The notes below the pieces were generated by a model. It made no database searches. It had not been told where the DNA came from and saw only the letters and a program-made list of their open reading frames with translations. From Pseudomonas frederiksbergensis (GTDB lineage: Bacteria > Pseudomonadota > Gammaproteobacteria > Pseudomonadales > Pseudomonadaceae), in the NCBI RefSeq assembly GCF_001874645.1, contig NZ_CP017886.1:2604001-2668000 (forward strand): a DNA stretch of 64,000 bases, written 5' to 3'. The translations under genes were made by a program, and so were the position numbers. How positions within the stretch are numbered: position 1 is the first letter of the stretch; each line of letters starts with the position of its first letter. Shown here piece by piece: positions 1-9,019 of the stretch.

Positions 1-2
1 AC

Positions 3-221
3 CACCCAGAACTGCTGGACATGGAAAACGCCGAGAACGAAGCCATGGCCGCCACTCACCTGGCCGCCGACATGCTGATCGACTACCGCATGTGGACCGA
101 CGGCGTGGATCGTGAGGCCGCCCAGGCCTGGCTCACAGAGCCGCAGTTCATCACCGACTTCGGCAATGCGCTGGACAGCTATCGCGAGTCGCTGGAAGAG
201 CCTGAGGCAAAAGCCGAGTAA
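3..221 (+). CDS. C-terminal fragment of an unidentified protein (truncated by window edge)
   Basis: The frame is open from the left edge (codons for HPELLD precede the first ATG at 21), so this is most likely the last 72 residues of a longer gene rather than a short gene starting at 21. It is acidic and helical (MAATHLAADMLIDYRMW, ending EEPEAKAE), with no motif I recognise. A hairpin terminator follows 20 bases after the stop, so it is the last gene of its transcript. No function is proposed. Confidence 0.55.
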   Translation, partial: HPELLDMENAENEAMAATHLAADMLIDYRMWTDGVDREAAQAWLTEPQFITDFGNALDSYRESLEEPEAKAE

Positions 222-241
222 CCCGCCCCTGAAACCTGCGA

Positions 242-287
242 AAACAAAAACGACCGCGTGTCATTCCTGACAGCGGCCGTTTTTTTA
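242..287 (+). terminator. Rho-independent terminator, left copy of a 42-bp duplicated unit
   Basis: A near-palindromic stem (ACGACCGC...GCGGCCGT around CATTCCTG) is followed by seven T. It terminates the truncated gene on the left. The 42 bases 242-283 recur at 1062-1103 with a single mismatch (A253 versus G1073), on the other side of vapBC. Confidence 0.8.
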
Positions 288-346
288 AAGGTCATCTCCT
301 GTCGAAGAGCTGGCACTACCCTTCATCAGCCTCAATGTATATCCCA

Positions 347-374
347 TTGACATATCCCTGCCGCAGCCTATCCT
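347..374 (+). promoter_or_regulatory. Sigma-70-type promoter of vapBC
   Basis: A perfect TTGACA (347-352) is separated by 16 bases from TATCCT (369-374), 38 bases before the vapB ATG. An inverted pair CAATG/CATTG overlaps the -35 region and would suit autoregulation by a VapB-VapC complex, which is usual for this family; the operator itself is inferred. Confidence 0.55.
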
Positions 375-411
375 TTGAGCTCTAAGCGCAGCAAAAGCGG
401 AGGACACCCCA

Positions 412-642
412 ATGGAACAGACCACCCTTTTCATGAGTAATCGAAGCCAGGCTGTCCGCTTGCCCAAAGCAGTGGCAATGCCTGAAGACGTGAAACGCGT
501 CAATGTTGTAGCCATTGGTCGAGCTCGTATCATCACTCCGGCAGATGAAGCCTGGGATAGCTGGTTCGATGGCGATAACGTCACTGCCGATTTCATGGCC
601 GACCGTGAGCAACCGGCCGATCAGGAGCGCGAGTCGTTCTGA
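412..642 (+). CDS. vapB: VapB-family antitoxin
   Basis: Antitoxin of a type II toxin-antitoxin pair, expected to bind and neutralise VapC and to repress its own promoter. The 76-residue protein is the usual VapB size. Its N-terminal half has the AbrB/SpoVT swapped-hairpin signature (SNRSQAVRLPKAVAMP), and the acidic C-terminal tail (ADREQPADQERES) would be the toxin-wrapping segment. The ATG at 412 is preceded by a strong GGAGG about 8 bases upstream. The stop codon overlaps the vapC start in TGATG, so the two are translationally coupled. The whole cassette sits between two copies of one terminator. Confidence 0.88.
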   Translation: MEQTTLFMSNRSQAVRLPKAVAMPEDVKRVNVVAIGRARIITPADEAWDSWFDGDNVTADFMADREQPADQERESF

Positions 643-1049
643 TGATCAAATACATGCTCGACACCAACATCTGCATTTTCACCATCAAGAACAAACCGCA
701 GGTCGTGCGAGACGCGTTCAATCGCCATCACGGCCAGTTGTGCATCAGCGCAGTCACGCTGATGGAATTGATTTACGGCGCTGAAAAATCAGCGGCACCG
801 GAAAAGAACCTGGCCGTCATCGAGGGCTTTGCGGCTCGTCTTGAAGTCCTTCCCTTCGACTACGAAGCCGCTGCCCACACCGGAATGATCCGCTCGGAAC
901 TTGCAAAAGCAGGAACACCAATAGGCCCTTACGATCACATGATTGCGGGTCACGCGCGCTCACAGGGGTTCATTGTGGTGACGAATAATCTTCGGGAGCT
1001 TGAGCGTGTTCCCGGATTGCGTGTAGAGGACTGGGTACACCTCGATTGA
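642..1049 (+). CDS. vapC: VapC-family PIN-domain toxin (ribonuclease)
   Basis: Toxin of the vapBC pair, a Mg-dependent endoribonuclease that in studied members cuts tRNA or rRNA. At 135 residues it is a standard single PIN domain. The acidic metal-binding residues are visible: D7 in MLDTN, E42 in TLMELIYG and D98 in GPYDHMIAGHA, with the terminal VVTNN strand near residues 112-116. It starts within the vapB stop codon. All key residues are present, so it is probably active. Its RNA target cannot be read from sequence. Confidence 0.9.
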   Translation: MIKYMLDTNICIFTIKNKPQVVRDAFNRHHGQLCISAVTLMELIYGAEKSAAPEKNLAVIEGFAARLEVLPFDYEAAAHTGMIRSELAKAGTPIGPYDHMIAGHARSQGFIVVTNNLRELERVPGLRVEDWVHLD

Positions 1050-1061
1050 ACCCGACAGTAG

Positions 1062-1104
1062 AAACAAAAACGGCCGCGTGTCATTCCTGACAGCGGCCGT
1101 TTTG
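1062..1104 (+). terminator. Terminator, right copy of the duplicated 42-bp unit
   Basis: Same stem-loop as at 242-283, here with a fully paired ACGGCCGC/GCGGCCGT base and a shorter T run. It lies between convergent vapC and gabP and can serve both strands. Confidence 0.75.
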
Positions 1105-1120
1105 CATTACGCGGGGCGAA

Positions 1121-2512
1121 TCAGCTCAACACTACCGCGCCACGCTGTTCCAGTTTGCGACGGCGAGCTACGAACAAACCGGCAGCCACCACCAAAAGGC
1201 TCAACAGCCCCGTGGCAAGGATTTCCACACGATGGGCATCCTGAAACAGCATGATGGTCAGGGCCGCCACGATGAATACGATCACCGCGTAGGTCAGGCC
1301 CGGGAACAGCCACATGCTGAAGGCGATTTTTTCGCCGCGTGCCATGCGCTGTTTGCGCATGCGCAGCTGCGAAATCGCGATCACCAGGTACACCAACAGC
1401 GCAATAGCGCCGGAGCTGGCCAGCAGGAATTCGAACACCGCAGCCGGGGCCACGTAGTTGGCGAATACCGCGAGGAACGCCGCGCAGGTAGACAACATGA
1501 CGGCCCAGTATGGCGTGCCGCTCTTGTTGGTGCGCTGGGAAACGGCCGGTGCATCACCACGCTTGCCCAGGGAGAACATCATGCGGGATGCGGTGTACAG
1601 CGCCGAGTTCAGGCAACTGGTCACAGCGACCAGCACCACGATGTCGACGATCACCTTGGCATTCGGGATGCCCATGCGCTCAAGCACGGTCTGATAGGAA
1701 CCGACGCTGGCCAGAACCGGGTCGTTCCATGGCACCAGCGCGACAACGATGAAGATCGATACGAGATAGAACAAACCAATCCGCCAGATTACCGAGTTGG
1801 TGGCCTTGGAGATTTGCTGGCCCGGGTTCTTCGATTCCGCGGCCGCGATGGTCACGATCTCGGTACCCATGAAGGAAAACATGGTGGTCAGGATGGCGCC
1901 CAGTACGGCGCCCATGCCGTTTGGCAAGAAACCCTGGGTGTCGAACAGGTGCGAAACACCGCTGACCTGGCTGCTTGGCAGGAAGCCGAAGATCGCCATA
2001 ACACCGAGGACAATGAAACCGATGATCGCCAGGACTTTGATCAGAGCGAACCAGAATTCGAACTCACCGTAGTTCTTAACGCTGAACAGGTTGGTCACTG
2101 TCAGCAGCAAAGTGATGATCAGGGTAAATGCCCAGATGGCCACGTTTGGGAACCAGGCATGCAGGATAGTCGCGGCGGCGTTGGCCTCCAGCGGGATTAC
2201 CAGAACCCAGAACCACCAGTAAAGCCAGCCGATGGTGAAACCGGCCCAGTGACCGATGGCGCGATCGGCGTAGGTCGAGAAAGAGCCTGTGTCCGGAGAA
2301 GCAACGGCCATTTCGCCAAGCATGCGCATGACCAGCACTACCAGCATACCGGCGGCGGCGTAGGCCAACAGGACGGCCGGGCCGGCGGCGGCGATGGCGT
2401 GACCCGAGCCAACGAACAGGCCGGCGCCGATAACCCCGGCGATCGACAGCATAGTCACATGCCGTGGTTTGAGCCCCTGTTCGAGGTCATTGGAGGATTG
2501 CGTACTGCTCAT
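1121..2512 (-). CDS. gabP: GABA permease, APC-superfamily amino-acid transporter
   Basis: Inner-membrane proton symporter for 4-aminobutyrate and related omega-amino acids. The 463-residue protein has twelve predicted membrane spans. It carries the APC-family opening GLKPRHVTMLSIAGVIGAGLF (split here as GLKPRHVTMLS and IAGVIGAGLF), the GTEIVTIAAAESKNP segment after span 5, and the basic tail ARRRKLEQRG. Length and motifs match the GabP/AnsP group; substrate within that group is inferred from overall resemblance to pseudomonad GabP. It is monocistronic and convergent with vapBC, with no gabD/gabT beside it. Confidence 0.85.
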   Translation of the reverse strand: MSSTQSSNDLEQGLKPRHVTMLSIAGVIGAGLFVGSGHAIAAAGPAVLLAYAAAGMLVVLVMRMLGEMAVASPDTGSFSTYADRAIGHWAGFTIGWLYWWFWVLVIPLEANAAATILHAWFPNVAIWAFTLIITLLLTVTNLFSVKNYGEFEFWFALIKVLAIIGFIVLGVMAIFGFLPSSQVSGVSHLFDTQGFLPNGMGAVLGAILTTMFSFMGTEIVTIAAAESKNPGQQISKATNSVIWRIGLFYLVSIFIVVALVPWNDPVLASVGSYQTVLERMGIPNAKVIVDIVVLVAVTSCLNSALYTASRMMFSLGKRGDAPAVSQRTNKSGTPYWAVMLSTCAAFLAVFANYVAPAAVFEFLLASSGAIALLVYLVIAISQLRMRKQRMARGEKIAFSMWLFPGLTYAVIVFIVAALTIMLFQDAHRVEILATGLLSLLVVAAGLFVARRRKLEQRGAVVLS

Positions 2513-3066
2513 TGAAACTACCTTTGTGAGGAATGCGTGCGTGCACGTCCGTCTGACGTTCCTTCTCGTAAAAAGAATCCAACGGGGCGTTCCTTATTCT
2601 GCACGCAATAATTGCGCCAAAATGTTTCACGCCGCCGGTTTACGGGGGCTGTACGGCGACTGAGCAGTCATCGCAAGCCATTGAAATTAATGGCACTTTG
2701 CCAAAGCGTTACCCTGCCACACACTTCACAAACGAATTCATGCACCAGAAACACACTGAAAAAACGGCTCGCGCACAATAAAAGTGCAGATCGGGAACGT
2801 TTGTCCGGTTAGCGCTTCCAACACCCGACCAAAGCTGGCACCATCGCGCCTTTTTTTACGCGACACCCGCGCAGACATGGCTTCAAACGGGGGATGGGTT
2901 GTTGATGGCGCGACAGCCTGCTGCGCTGATGCGACAACCGGTCACGCACTGCCCGTCTACGCCCCGTGGGGCTGTTGGCCGCCATTCGACCGCTATGCTA
3001 GCGTGGCGTCTCGCCAGGAAAGCCCGGCCAACAGCAGGAGCACAACAGACAGAATGAGGACCGCAC
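2513..3066. other. 554-base divergent intergenic region between gabP and the ABC importer operon
   Basis: The region should hold the promoters of gabP (leftward) and the importer (rightward). Short frames here have no coding character. I see no clean sigma-70 pair; a TATGCT at about 2994 lies 70 bases before the importer and lacks a good -35. A TGGCAC at 2836 resembles a sigma-54 -24 box, but its GC partner is one base out of register. Confidence 0.5.
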
Positions 3067-3840
3067 ATGGCTGAGGCCACGCCCGCGCTTGAAATCCGCA
3101 ACTTGCACAAACGCTACGGGACGCTTGAGGTGCTCAAAGGCGTCTCGCTGACCGCACGCGACGGCGATGTGATCTCGATCCTGGGTTCCTCCGGCTCCGG
3201 CAAGTCCACTTTCCTACGCTGCATCAACCTGCTCGAAAACCCGCATCAGGGCCAGATTCTGGTGGCCGGCGAAGAACTCAAGCTCAAGCCTGCGAAAAAC
3301 GGCGAACTGGTCGCCGCCGACGGCAAGCAGATCAATCGCCTGCGCAGCGAAATCGGTTTTGTGTTTCAAAACTTTAACCTGTGGCCGCACATGAGCGTGC
3401 TCGACAACATCATCGAAGCACCGCGCCGCGTGCTCGGGCAAAGCAAGCGCGATGCCATCGAAGTGGCGGAAGCCTTGCTGGCCAAGGTCGGCATCACCGA
3501 CAAACGTCACGCCTACCCTGCAGAACTTTCCGGCGGCCAGCAACAACGCGCCGCCATCGCCCGCACCCTGGCGATGCAACCCAAAGTCATTCTGTTTGAC
3601 GAGCCGACTTCAGCGCTTGACCCGGAAATGGTTCAGGAAGTACTAAACGTGATCCGCGCCCTGGCCGAAGAAGGTCGCACCATGCTGTTGGTCACTCACG
3701 AAATGGGCTTCGCCCGTCAGGTGTCCAGTGAGGTGGTGTTCCTTCACCAGGGGCTCATCGAAGAGCAAGGATCGCCACAGCAGGTGTTCGAAAACCCGCT
3801 TTCGGCGCGCTGCAAACAATTCATGTCCAGCAACCGCTAA
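3067..3840 (+). CDS. Amino-acid ABC importer, ATP-binding subunit (HisP/AotP-like)
   Basis: ATPase of a polar/basic amino-acid importer, acting as a dimer on the cytoplasmic face. The 257 residues carry Walker A (GSSGSGKST, about residues 39-47), the Q-loop [11 protein letters not shown], the signature [16 protein letters not shown], Walker [15 protein letters not shown] and the switch histidine in LLVTHEMGF. This is the typical HisP/GlnQ subfamily with the [15 protein letters not shown] insert seen in histidine/arginine-type transporters. It is first of four genes in one operon, 13 bases ahead of the binding protein. Confidence 0.92.
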   Translation: MAEATPALEIRNLHKRYGTLEVLKGVSLTARDGDVISILGSSGSGKSTFLRCINLLENPHQGQILVAGEELKLKPAKNGELVAADGKQINRLRSEIGFVFQNFNLWPHMSVLDNIIEAPRRVLGQSKRDAIEVAEALLAKVGITDKRHAYPAELSGGQQQRAAIARTLAMQPKVILFDEPTSALDPEMVQEVLNVIRALAEEGRTMLLVTHEMGFARQVSSEVVFLHQGLIEEQGSPQQVFENPLSARCKQFMSSNR

Positions 3841-3853
3841 CGGAGCTACCTAC

Positions 3854-4609
3854 ATGCAGACTTATAAAAAACTCCTCCTGGCCGCGGCCGCCACACTGGT
3901 GTTTTCGGCCAACGCGATGGCCGCCGAAAAGCTGAAAATGGGCATCGAAGCGGCTTACCCGCCGTTCAACAATAAAGATGCCAGCGGCCAGGTGGTCGGC
4001 TTCGACAAAGACATCGGCGACGCCCTGTGCGCCAAGATGCGGGTCGAATGCGAAGTCGTCACCTCTGACTGGGACGGCATCATTCCGGCACTGAACGCCA
4101 AGAAGTTCGATTTCCTGGTCTCCTCGCTGTCGATCACTGACGAGCGCAAGCAGGCCGTTGACTTTACCGACCCGTACTACTCGAACAAGCTGCAGTTCAT
4201 CGCGCCGAAAAACGTCGACCTCAAAACCGACAAGGCCTCGCTCAAAGGCAAGATCATCGGCACTCAGCGCGCCACTCTGGCCGGTACCTGGCTTGAGGAC
4301 AATTACGGCGACGACGTCACCATCAAGCTGTATGACACTCAGGAAAACGCCTACCTGGACCTGACCTCCGGTCGTGTCGATGCGATCCTCGCCGACAAAT
4401 ACGCCAACTACGATTGGCTGAAAAGCGACGCGGGCAAAAGCTACGAGTTCAAAGGCGAACCGGTTGTATCCAGCGACAAAATCGGCATTGCCGTGCGCAA
4501 GGGTCAGGACGAACTGCGTAACAAGTTGAATGCCGCGCTGAAAGAAATCGTCGCTGATGGCACCTACAAAAAGATCAACGACAAGTACTTCCCGTTCAGC
4601 ATCTATTGA
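3854..4609 (+). CDS. Periplasmic amino-acid-binding protein (HisJ/ArgT-like)
   Basis: Solute-binding component of the importer. I place the start at ATG 3854, giving 251 residues with a clear Sec signal peptide (MQTYKKLLLAAAATLVFSANAMA, split MQTYKKLLLAAAA/TLVFSANAMA) cleaved near residue 23; a longer upstream frame overlaps the ATPase gene and lacks a signal. Family marks are AYPPFNNKD, GFDKDIGDALC, SDWDGIIPALNAKKFD, SSLSITDERKQAVDFTDPYY and the C-terminal DGTYKKINDKYFPFSIY. These are the HisJ/LAO-type ligand-pocket blocks, so histidine, arginine, ornithine or lysine is the likely ligand; which one is not decidable here. Confidence 0.9.
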   Translation: MQTYKKLLLAAAATLVFSANAMAAEKLKMGIEAAYPPFNNKDASGQVVGFDKDIGDALCAKMRVECEVVTSDWDGIIPALNAKKFDFLVSSLSITDERKQAVDFTDPYYSNKLQFIAPKNVDLKTDKASLKGKIIGTQRATLAGTWLEDNYGDDVTIKLYDTQENAYLDLTSGRVDAILADKYANYDWLKSDAGKSYEFKGEPVVSSDKIGIAVRKGQDELRNKLNAALKEIVADGTYKKINDKYFPFSIY

Positions 4610-4689
4610 TTCTGACTGGCCTGACCGGCGCCGTTCTCTGACGGTGCGCCGGTCCTTGGCAAAGCCTGCCGCGATTTGAAAAGAAATCC

Positions 4690-5385
4690 ATGACTATCGA
4701 TCTCTACGGATTCGGCCCGGCGCTCGCCGCTGGCGCGCTGATGACCGTCAAACTGGCTCTCTCGGCGTTGTGCCTGGGGCTGGTGCTCGGTCTGCTCGGT
4801 GCCTTGGCCAAGACTTCCCCGTACAAGCCGTTGCAATGGCTTGGCGGCACTTACTCGACCCTGGTTCGCGGTATCCCGGAATTGCTCTGGGTGCTGTTGA
4901 TCTACTTCGGCACGGTCAACCTGATGCGTGCCTTGGGCGAGTTTTTCGGCAACCCCGATCTCGCGCTCAATGCCTTCGCCGCTGGCGTGATCGCCCTGGG
5001 CCTGTGCTTCGGCGCCTACGCCACGGAAGTCTTCCGCGGTGCGATTCTGGCAATCCCCAAAGGTCACCGTGAAGCCGGTGTTGCGCTGGGTCTTTCGAAG
5101 TTCCGGATCTTCACCAGGCTGATCCTGCCGCAGATGTGGCGCATCGCCCTGCCGGGCCTGGGCAACCTGTTCATGATCCTGATGAAGGATACCGCGCTGG
5201 TGTCGGTGATCGGTCTGGAAGAAATCATGCGTCACGCCCAAAACGGCGTCACCATGACCAAGCAGCCGTTCACCTTCTACATGGCCGCAGCCTTCATGTA
5301 CCTGGGCCTGACGATTCTGGCCATGACCGGCATGCACCTGCTGGAAAAACGCGCCGCTCGCGGCTTCGCAAGGAGCACGCAATGA
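4690..5385 (+). CDS. Amino-acid ABC importer permease (HisQ-like)
   Basis: One of two membrane subunits forming the translocation channel. The 231 residues hold about five membrane helices and the EAA loop GHREAGVALGLSKFRIFTRLILP near residues 125-150 (read GHREAGVALGL then SKFRIFTRLILP), which docks on the ATPase. It follows the binding protein after 80 bases and its stop overlaps the next start as ATGA, giving translational coupling with the partner permease. Confidence 0.9.
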   Translation: MTIDLYGFGPALAAGALMTVKLALSALCLGLVLGLLGALAKTSPYKPLQWLGGTYSTLVRGIPELLWVLLIYFGTVNLMRALGEFFGNPDLALNAFAAGVIALGLCFGAYATEVFRGAILAIPKGHREAGVALGLSKFRIFTRLILPQMWRIALPGLGNLFMILMKDTALVSVIGLEEIMRHAQNGVTMTKQPFTFYMAAAFMYLGLTILAMTGMHLLEKRAARGFARSTQ

Positions 5386-6071
5386 ACTGGGAAGTCATCA
5401 TCAAGTGGCTGCCGAAACTGGCGCAGGGCGCGACCCTGACCCTGGAACTGGTGGCCATCGCCGTCGTCCTCGGCTTGCTGCTGGCGATTCCGCTGGGCAT
5501 CGCCCGCTCGTCACGTCTGTGGTACGTGCGCGCACTGCCTTACGCGTACATTTTCTTCTTCCGCGGTACACCGTTGCTGGTGCAACTGTTCCTGGTCTAT
5601 TACGGCCTGGCGCAGTTCGATGCCGTCCGCGCGAGCGCGATGTGGCCGTACCTGCGCGATCCGTTCTGGTGCGCCACCGCCACCATGACCCTGCACACCG
5701 CCGCCTACATCGCCGAGATCCTGCGCGGGGCGATCCAGGCCATCCCGAAGGGCGAGATCGAAGCTGCTCGCGCGTTGGGCATGTCGCGCCCCACGGCGCT
5801 GTTCTACATCATCCTGCCGCGTGCCGCGCGCATCGGCCTGCCGGCCTACAGCAACGAAGTGATCCTGATGCTCAAGGCCAGCGCCCTGGCCAGCACGGTG
5901 ACCTTGCTCGAACTGACTGGCATGGCTCGCACCATCATTGCCCGGACCTACCTGCCGGTGGAGATCTTCTTCGCGGCCGGCATGTTCTACCTGTTGATGG
6001 CCTACATCCTGGTGCGTGGCTTCAAGCTGCTGGAGCGCTGGTTGCGCGTCGATGCCTGCCAGGGACGTTGA
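5382..6071 (+). CDS. Amino-acid ABC importer permease (HisM-like)
   Basis: Second membrane subunit. The start at ATG 5382 overlaps the preceding stop by four bases and gives 229 residues, normal for HisM; a longer in-frame extension upstream runs antilogically through the HisQ-like gene. Visible features are the N-terminal helix LELVAIAVVLGLLLAIPLG, the RGTPLLVQLFLVYYGL block and the EAA loop GEIEAARALGMSRPTALFYI. Its last 20 bases overlap the start of the methyltransferase gene. Confidence 0.9.
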   Translation: MNWEVIIKWLPKLAQGATLTLELVAIAVVLGLLLAIPLGIARSSRLWYVRALPYAYIFFFRGTPLLVQLFLVYYGLAQFDAVRASAMWPYLRDPFWCATATMTLHTAAYIAEILRGAIQAIPKGEIEAARALGMSRPTALFYIILPRAARIGLPAYSNEVILMLKASALASTVTLLELTGMARTIIARTYLPVEIFFAAGMFYLLMAYILVRGFKLLERWLRVDACQGR

Positions 6072-7368
6072 TCGGCCGGTGCTGACGGGCGAGCAACTGC
6101 TCGCCCGCTTCAAGGCGCTGGACGGGTTCCTGACTGAGCACCAGGCGCTCTGGCGACCGCGACCGTTTACCCATCGGCAATTGCCGTGGGAAGCGGTCTA
6201 TCCAGAACTGGCGAATTGGCTACGTCAGCGTTCGCTGGAAGACGCGGAAAACAGCCACAACCATCCTGAACAACTTCTGGCACCCGCGCCTTTTCCAGGA
6301 CTGGCGGTGCAGGCCATTGCCCTCAGCACTGTAGGCGACCTTCCCGTTCATCCGACCGAGCCTTCGAGCCGACGGCTGAATGTCGACGTGCCCGGGCGCA
6401 AATGGCAGCAAATCGAAGCCTTCGCCGGTTGCCTGCAATTTTCCGCAAAACCCCGGCACTGGCTGGACTGGTGCTCGGGCAAAGGTCATTTGGGACGACG
6501 CCTGCTGCAAGTCGGCCAACAACTGACCTGTCTGGAGTACGACCCGGCGCTGATCGCCAGCGGTCAGGCGCTGAGCCAACACCATCACCTCGCGGTCAAT
6601 CATCTTCAACAAGACGTGATGGCAGCCGATGTGGCGGTGCGTCTGAGCGCCGATCAGACACCGGTCGCCCTGCATGCCTGCGGCGATTTGCATGTACGAC
6701 TGATGCAACTGGCCAGCGCGGCCGGCTGTAACCAACTGGCCATTGCGCCCTGCTGTTACAACCGCATCAGCGCTCGCCAGTACCAACCACTGTCCGGCGC
6801 GGCTAAAGGCTCCGGCCTACAGCTTTCCCTCGACGATCTGGCGCTGCCGCTGAGCGAAACCGTCACCGCCGGTGCCCGCGTCCGACGCCAGCGCGATACA
6901 TCGATGGCCCGCCGCCTGGCCTTCGACCTGTTGCAACGGCAACTGCGCGGCTGCGACGACTACCTGCCAGCGCCATCGCTGCCCAGCGCCTGGCTGGATA
7001 AATCCTTCGCCGATTACTGCCGAGACCTGGCCGCGCTGAAAGACTTATCCACAGTCGGCGAGCAGGACTGGTCAGCGCTGGAAGCCGCTGGTTGGGAACG
7101 TCTGGCCCAGGTGCGCAATCTGGAGCTGCTGCGCGGCGTGTTCCGGCGCCCGCTGGAGCTGTGGTTGGTGCTCGACCGAGCGCTGTTTCTCGAAGAACAG
7201 GGTTATTCGGTTCGCTTGGGATTATTCTGCGAAACCCCACTGACACCGCGTAATTTGATGCTGCTCGCCGAACGTCGACAACCCCTCCATTTCGATCAGC
7301 AGCCTGTGGATAAGTCTGTTGATGAAACTTGCCAGAAGCCTTTGGATCCATGGCTTTTAGGCCATTAA
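6052..7368 (+). CDS. SAM-dependent methyltransferase-domain protein, substrate unknown
   Basis: The likely start is ATG 6052, giving 438 residues (an ATG at 6016 lies deeper inside the permease gene). A class I methyltransferase motif I is clear at about residue 140 (WLDWCSGKGHLGRRLL), followed by an acidic strand end (LTCLEYD) and the motif-IV-like ALHACGDLH. PCCYNRIS near residue 240 resembles the catalytic-type loop of the PF13679 family of RNA/protein methyltransferase-like proteins. It overlaps the importer operon by 20 bases, so it is probably co-transcribed, but a functional link to transport is not evident. Confidence 0.75.
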   Translation: MPARDVDRPVLTGEQLLARFKALDGFLTEHQALWRPRPFTHRQLPWEAVYPELANWLRQRSLEDAENSHNHPEQLLAPAPFPGLAVQAIALSTVGDLPVHPTEPSSRRLNVDVPGRKWQQIEAFAGCLQFSAKPRHWLDWCSGKGHLGRRLLQVGQQLTCLEYDPALIASGQALSQHHHLAVNHLQQDVMAADVAVRLSADQTPVALHACGDLHVRLMQLASAAGCNQLAIAPCCYNRISARQYQPLSGAAKGSGLQLSLDDLALPLSETVTAGARVRRQRDTSMARRLAFDLLQRQLRGCDDYLPAPSLPSAWLDKSFADYCRDLAALKDLSTVGEQDWSALEAAGWERLAQVRNLELLRGVFRRPLELWLVLDRALFLEEQGYSVRLGLFCETPLTPRNLMLLAERRQPLHFDQQPVDKSVDETCQKPLDPWLLGH

Positions 7369-7591
7369 AGCTGTTGGTCATTTTTTGTTCATATTGAAAA
7401 AAATACGAAAAAACAGCCAGTTGCGATTTATTGAGAACTGCTTCGCAAAATAAGCCGTAAACGCGGCGAAACAGTTTCCCGCTGTGCATAAGCATTAATC
7501 CGAAAGGTCATAACCAACCTCCGTAGCTTGAACTATCGTTGCCAGGCGTCAGAACTCTCTGGCACTCAGGACAGCAAGGAGCTGGGACACA

Positions 7592-8833
7592 ATGACCCCA
7601 TTGAAAAGTGCACAGGAAGCAGTCACTACCGTCGCCAACCAGGCCATTCTTGCGGCCATGCAAAAAACCTTCGCCGTCGGCGGGGCCATCATCAACAACG
7701 CCACCGGCGAAGTCATCGCCGCACTTCACAACAACGTGTTAATGCCTTTTCCGGGGAGCGGCACCACCTACTTCCTGCCCCATGACCCGACCGCCCATGG
7801 CGAGCGGCAACTGGTGGACTGGTACTACGAAAAAGCGGCATCGCTGAAGCTTCCGCCGCCTGATCAACTGACCATCGTGACCACCCTGGACCCTTGCGCC
7901 ATGTGCGCCGGCGCTCTGCTCACTGCCGGATTCAACGTCGCCGTGAGTGCGATCGATGACTACGCGGGGGTCAACTACAACAGCCAGTTCACCTTCCCGT
8001 CGTTGCCACCGCACATTCGTCAGCAAGCGCAAAAAACCTGGGCCTATTACGCGGTCGCCGCGCCTGTCAGCCGCGCTTATCAAGGCTCAATGAGCCCGGT
8101 GTTTGGCGGCCAGACCATCGACTCGGCGGCGTACTACCTCACCAGCTCGATCTTCTCTGCCAGCGTCAACACCGTGCGTGAGGCGAGCAACAACAGCGGT
8201 CTTGAACCTTCGAAACTGAAAAACCCGGCCACGCTGCCGGCGAACAGTCCGGTACGCCAGGCATTGACCCAATTGAGTCCGTACGCCTTGACGGTCACCT
8301 CCAGCAACCCGCGTGACCCTGGTGCGGAGCTGGCGCCGCCCCTGCTGAAAACAGCTCAGCAAGCCAATGTGTTCAACTCTGTGGCCTTGCTTGATCCCTT
8401 TGGCAACCTGCTGGTATGCCTGGGCGGCGTGGAAAACCAGTCGCCGATTCGCACGGCATTCATGGAAACCACCCGCAGCTACGCGGTCATGCGCTGGACC
8501 CTGATGAACGACCCGGATCCGGCGGTACGTGCCCAGGCCGAGCAGTACCTGACGCACCCAAAGTACGGCACCTTCGTGTTCCTCTACGCGCCAGACCCAA
8601 CCACTCCCCAAGCGGTGATGACCCTAGGCGCATATGGCTCGACGATGGAAGGCCAGGTGCCGCAAAGCTACCCGTCGAACCTGCAATACGTGTTGCTGCC
8701 AGGAAACACCACGGCCCAAGCGCTGTCGCAGCTGGCCCAGAACCTGCCGCCGTTCTATACCCAGAGCGTGCAGGTGGCGCCCGCCCAAGTCCTGAGCCAG
8801 GCCTTGATCAACGCCGTCAAGAGCGGCGTGTAA
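7592..8833 (+). CDS. Two-domain cytidine/guanine deaminase-fold protein
   Basis: A 413-residue protein with an AGGAG about ten bases before ATG 7592. The N-terminal third is a zinc deaminase: HGERQL near residue 70 gives the histidine and catalytic glutamate, and LDPCAMCAGALL near residue 102 gives the two zinc cysteines, as in guanine deaminase and TadA-like enzymes. The remaining ~270 residues look like a second deaminase fold without zinc ligands: VALLDPFGNLLV, SPIRTAFMETTR and VFLYAPDPTTPQAVM align in order with the active domain's strands but replace HGE and PCxxC. No signal peptide. Substrate unknown; it stands alone between unrelated genes. Confidence 0.75.
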   Translation: MTPLKSAQEAVTTVANQAILAAMQKTFAVGGAIINNATGEVIAALHNNVLMPFPGSGTTYFLPHDPTAHGERQLVDWYYEKAASLKLPPPDQLTIVTTLDPCAMCAGALLTAGFNVAVSAIDDYAGVNYNSQFTFPSLPPHIRQQAQKTWAYYAVAAPVSRAYQGSMSPVFGGQTIDSAAYYLTSSIFSASVNTVREASNNSGLEPSKLKNPATLPANSPVRQALTQLSPYALTVTSSNPRDPGAELAPPLLKTAQQANVFNSVALLDPFGNLLVCLGGVENQSPIRTAFMETTRSYAVMRWTLMNDPDPAVRAQAEQYLTHPKYGTFVFLYAPDPTTPQAVMTLGAYGSTMEGQVPQSYPSNLQYVLLPGNTTAQALSQLAQNLPPFYTQSVQVAPAQVLSQALINAVKSGV

Positions 8834-9019
8834 CCGGCTGACGCCATCCGCAAGACCAGGCCCGTCAAGCACTCGGCGGGCCTGCCACTCACACCCGTAT
8901 TTGTCTGCTATGCCAGCACACTTTCTGATTGAAGATCGCTACACTCCGGAACCTGGCACGCTGCGACAAGCAACGCGCGCGCCCATTTCCCAGGTAATTC
9001 GAGCTATCAGGAAGAGACC

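Noticed and set aside
1232..2515. A 427-codon plus-strand frame opposite gabP
   Set aside because: Antisense to a clear permease; sequence rich in His, Gln and Asp, as expected from reversed hydrophobic codons.
2836..2851. Possible sigma-54 promoter (TGGCAC...GC) before the ABC importer
   Set aside because: The GG and GC elements are one base out of the required spacing and the region around it has no enhancer site that I can see.
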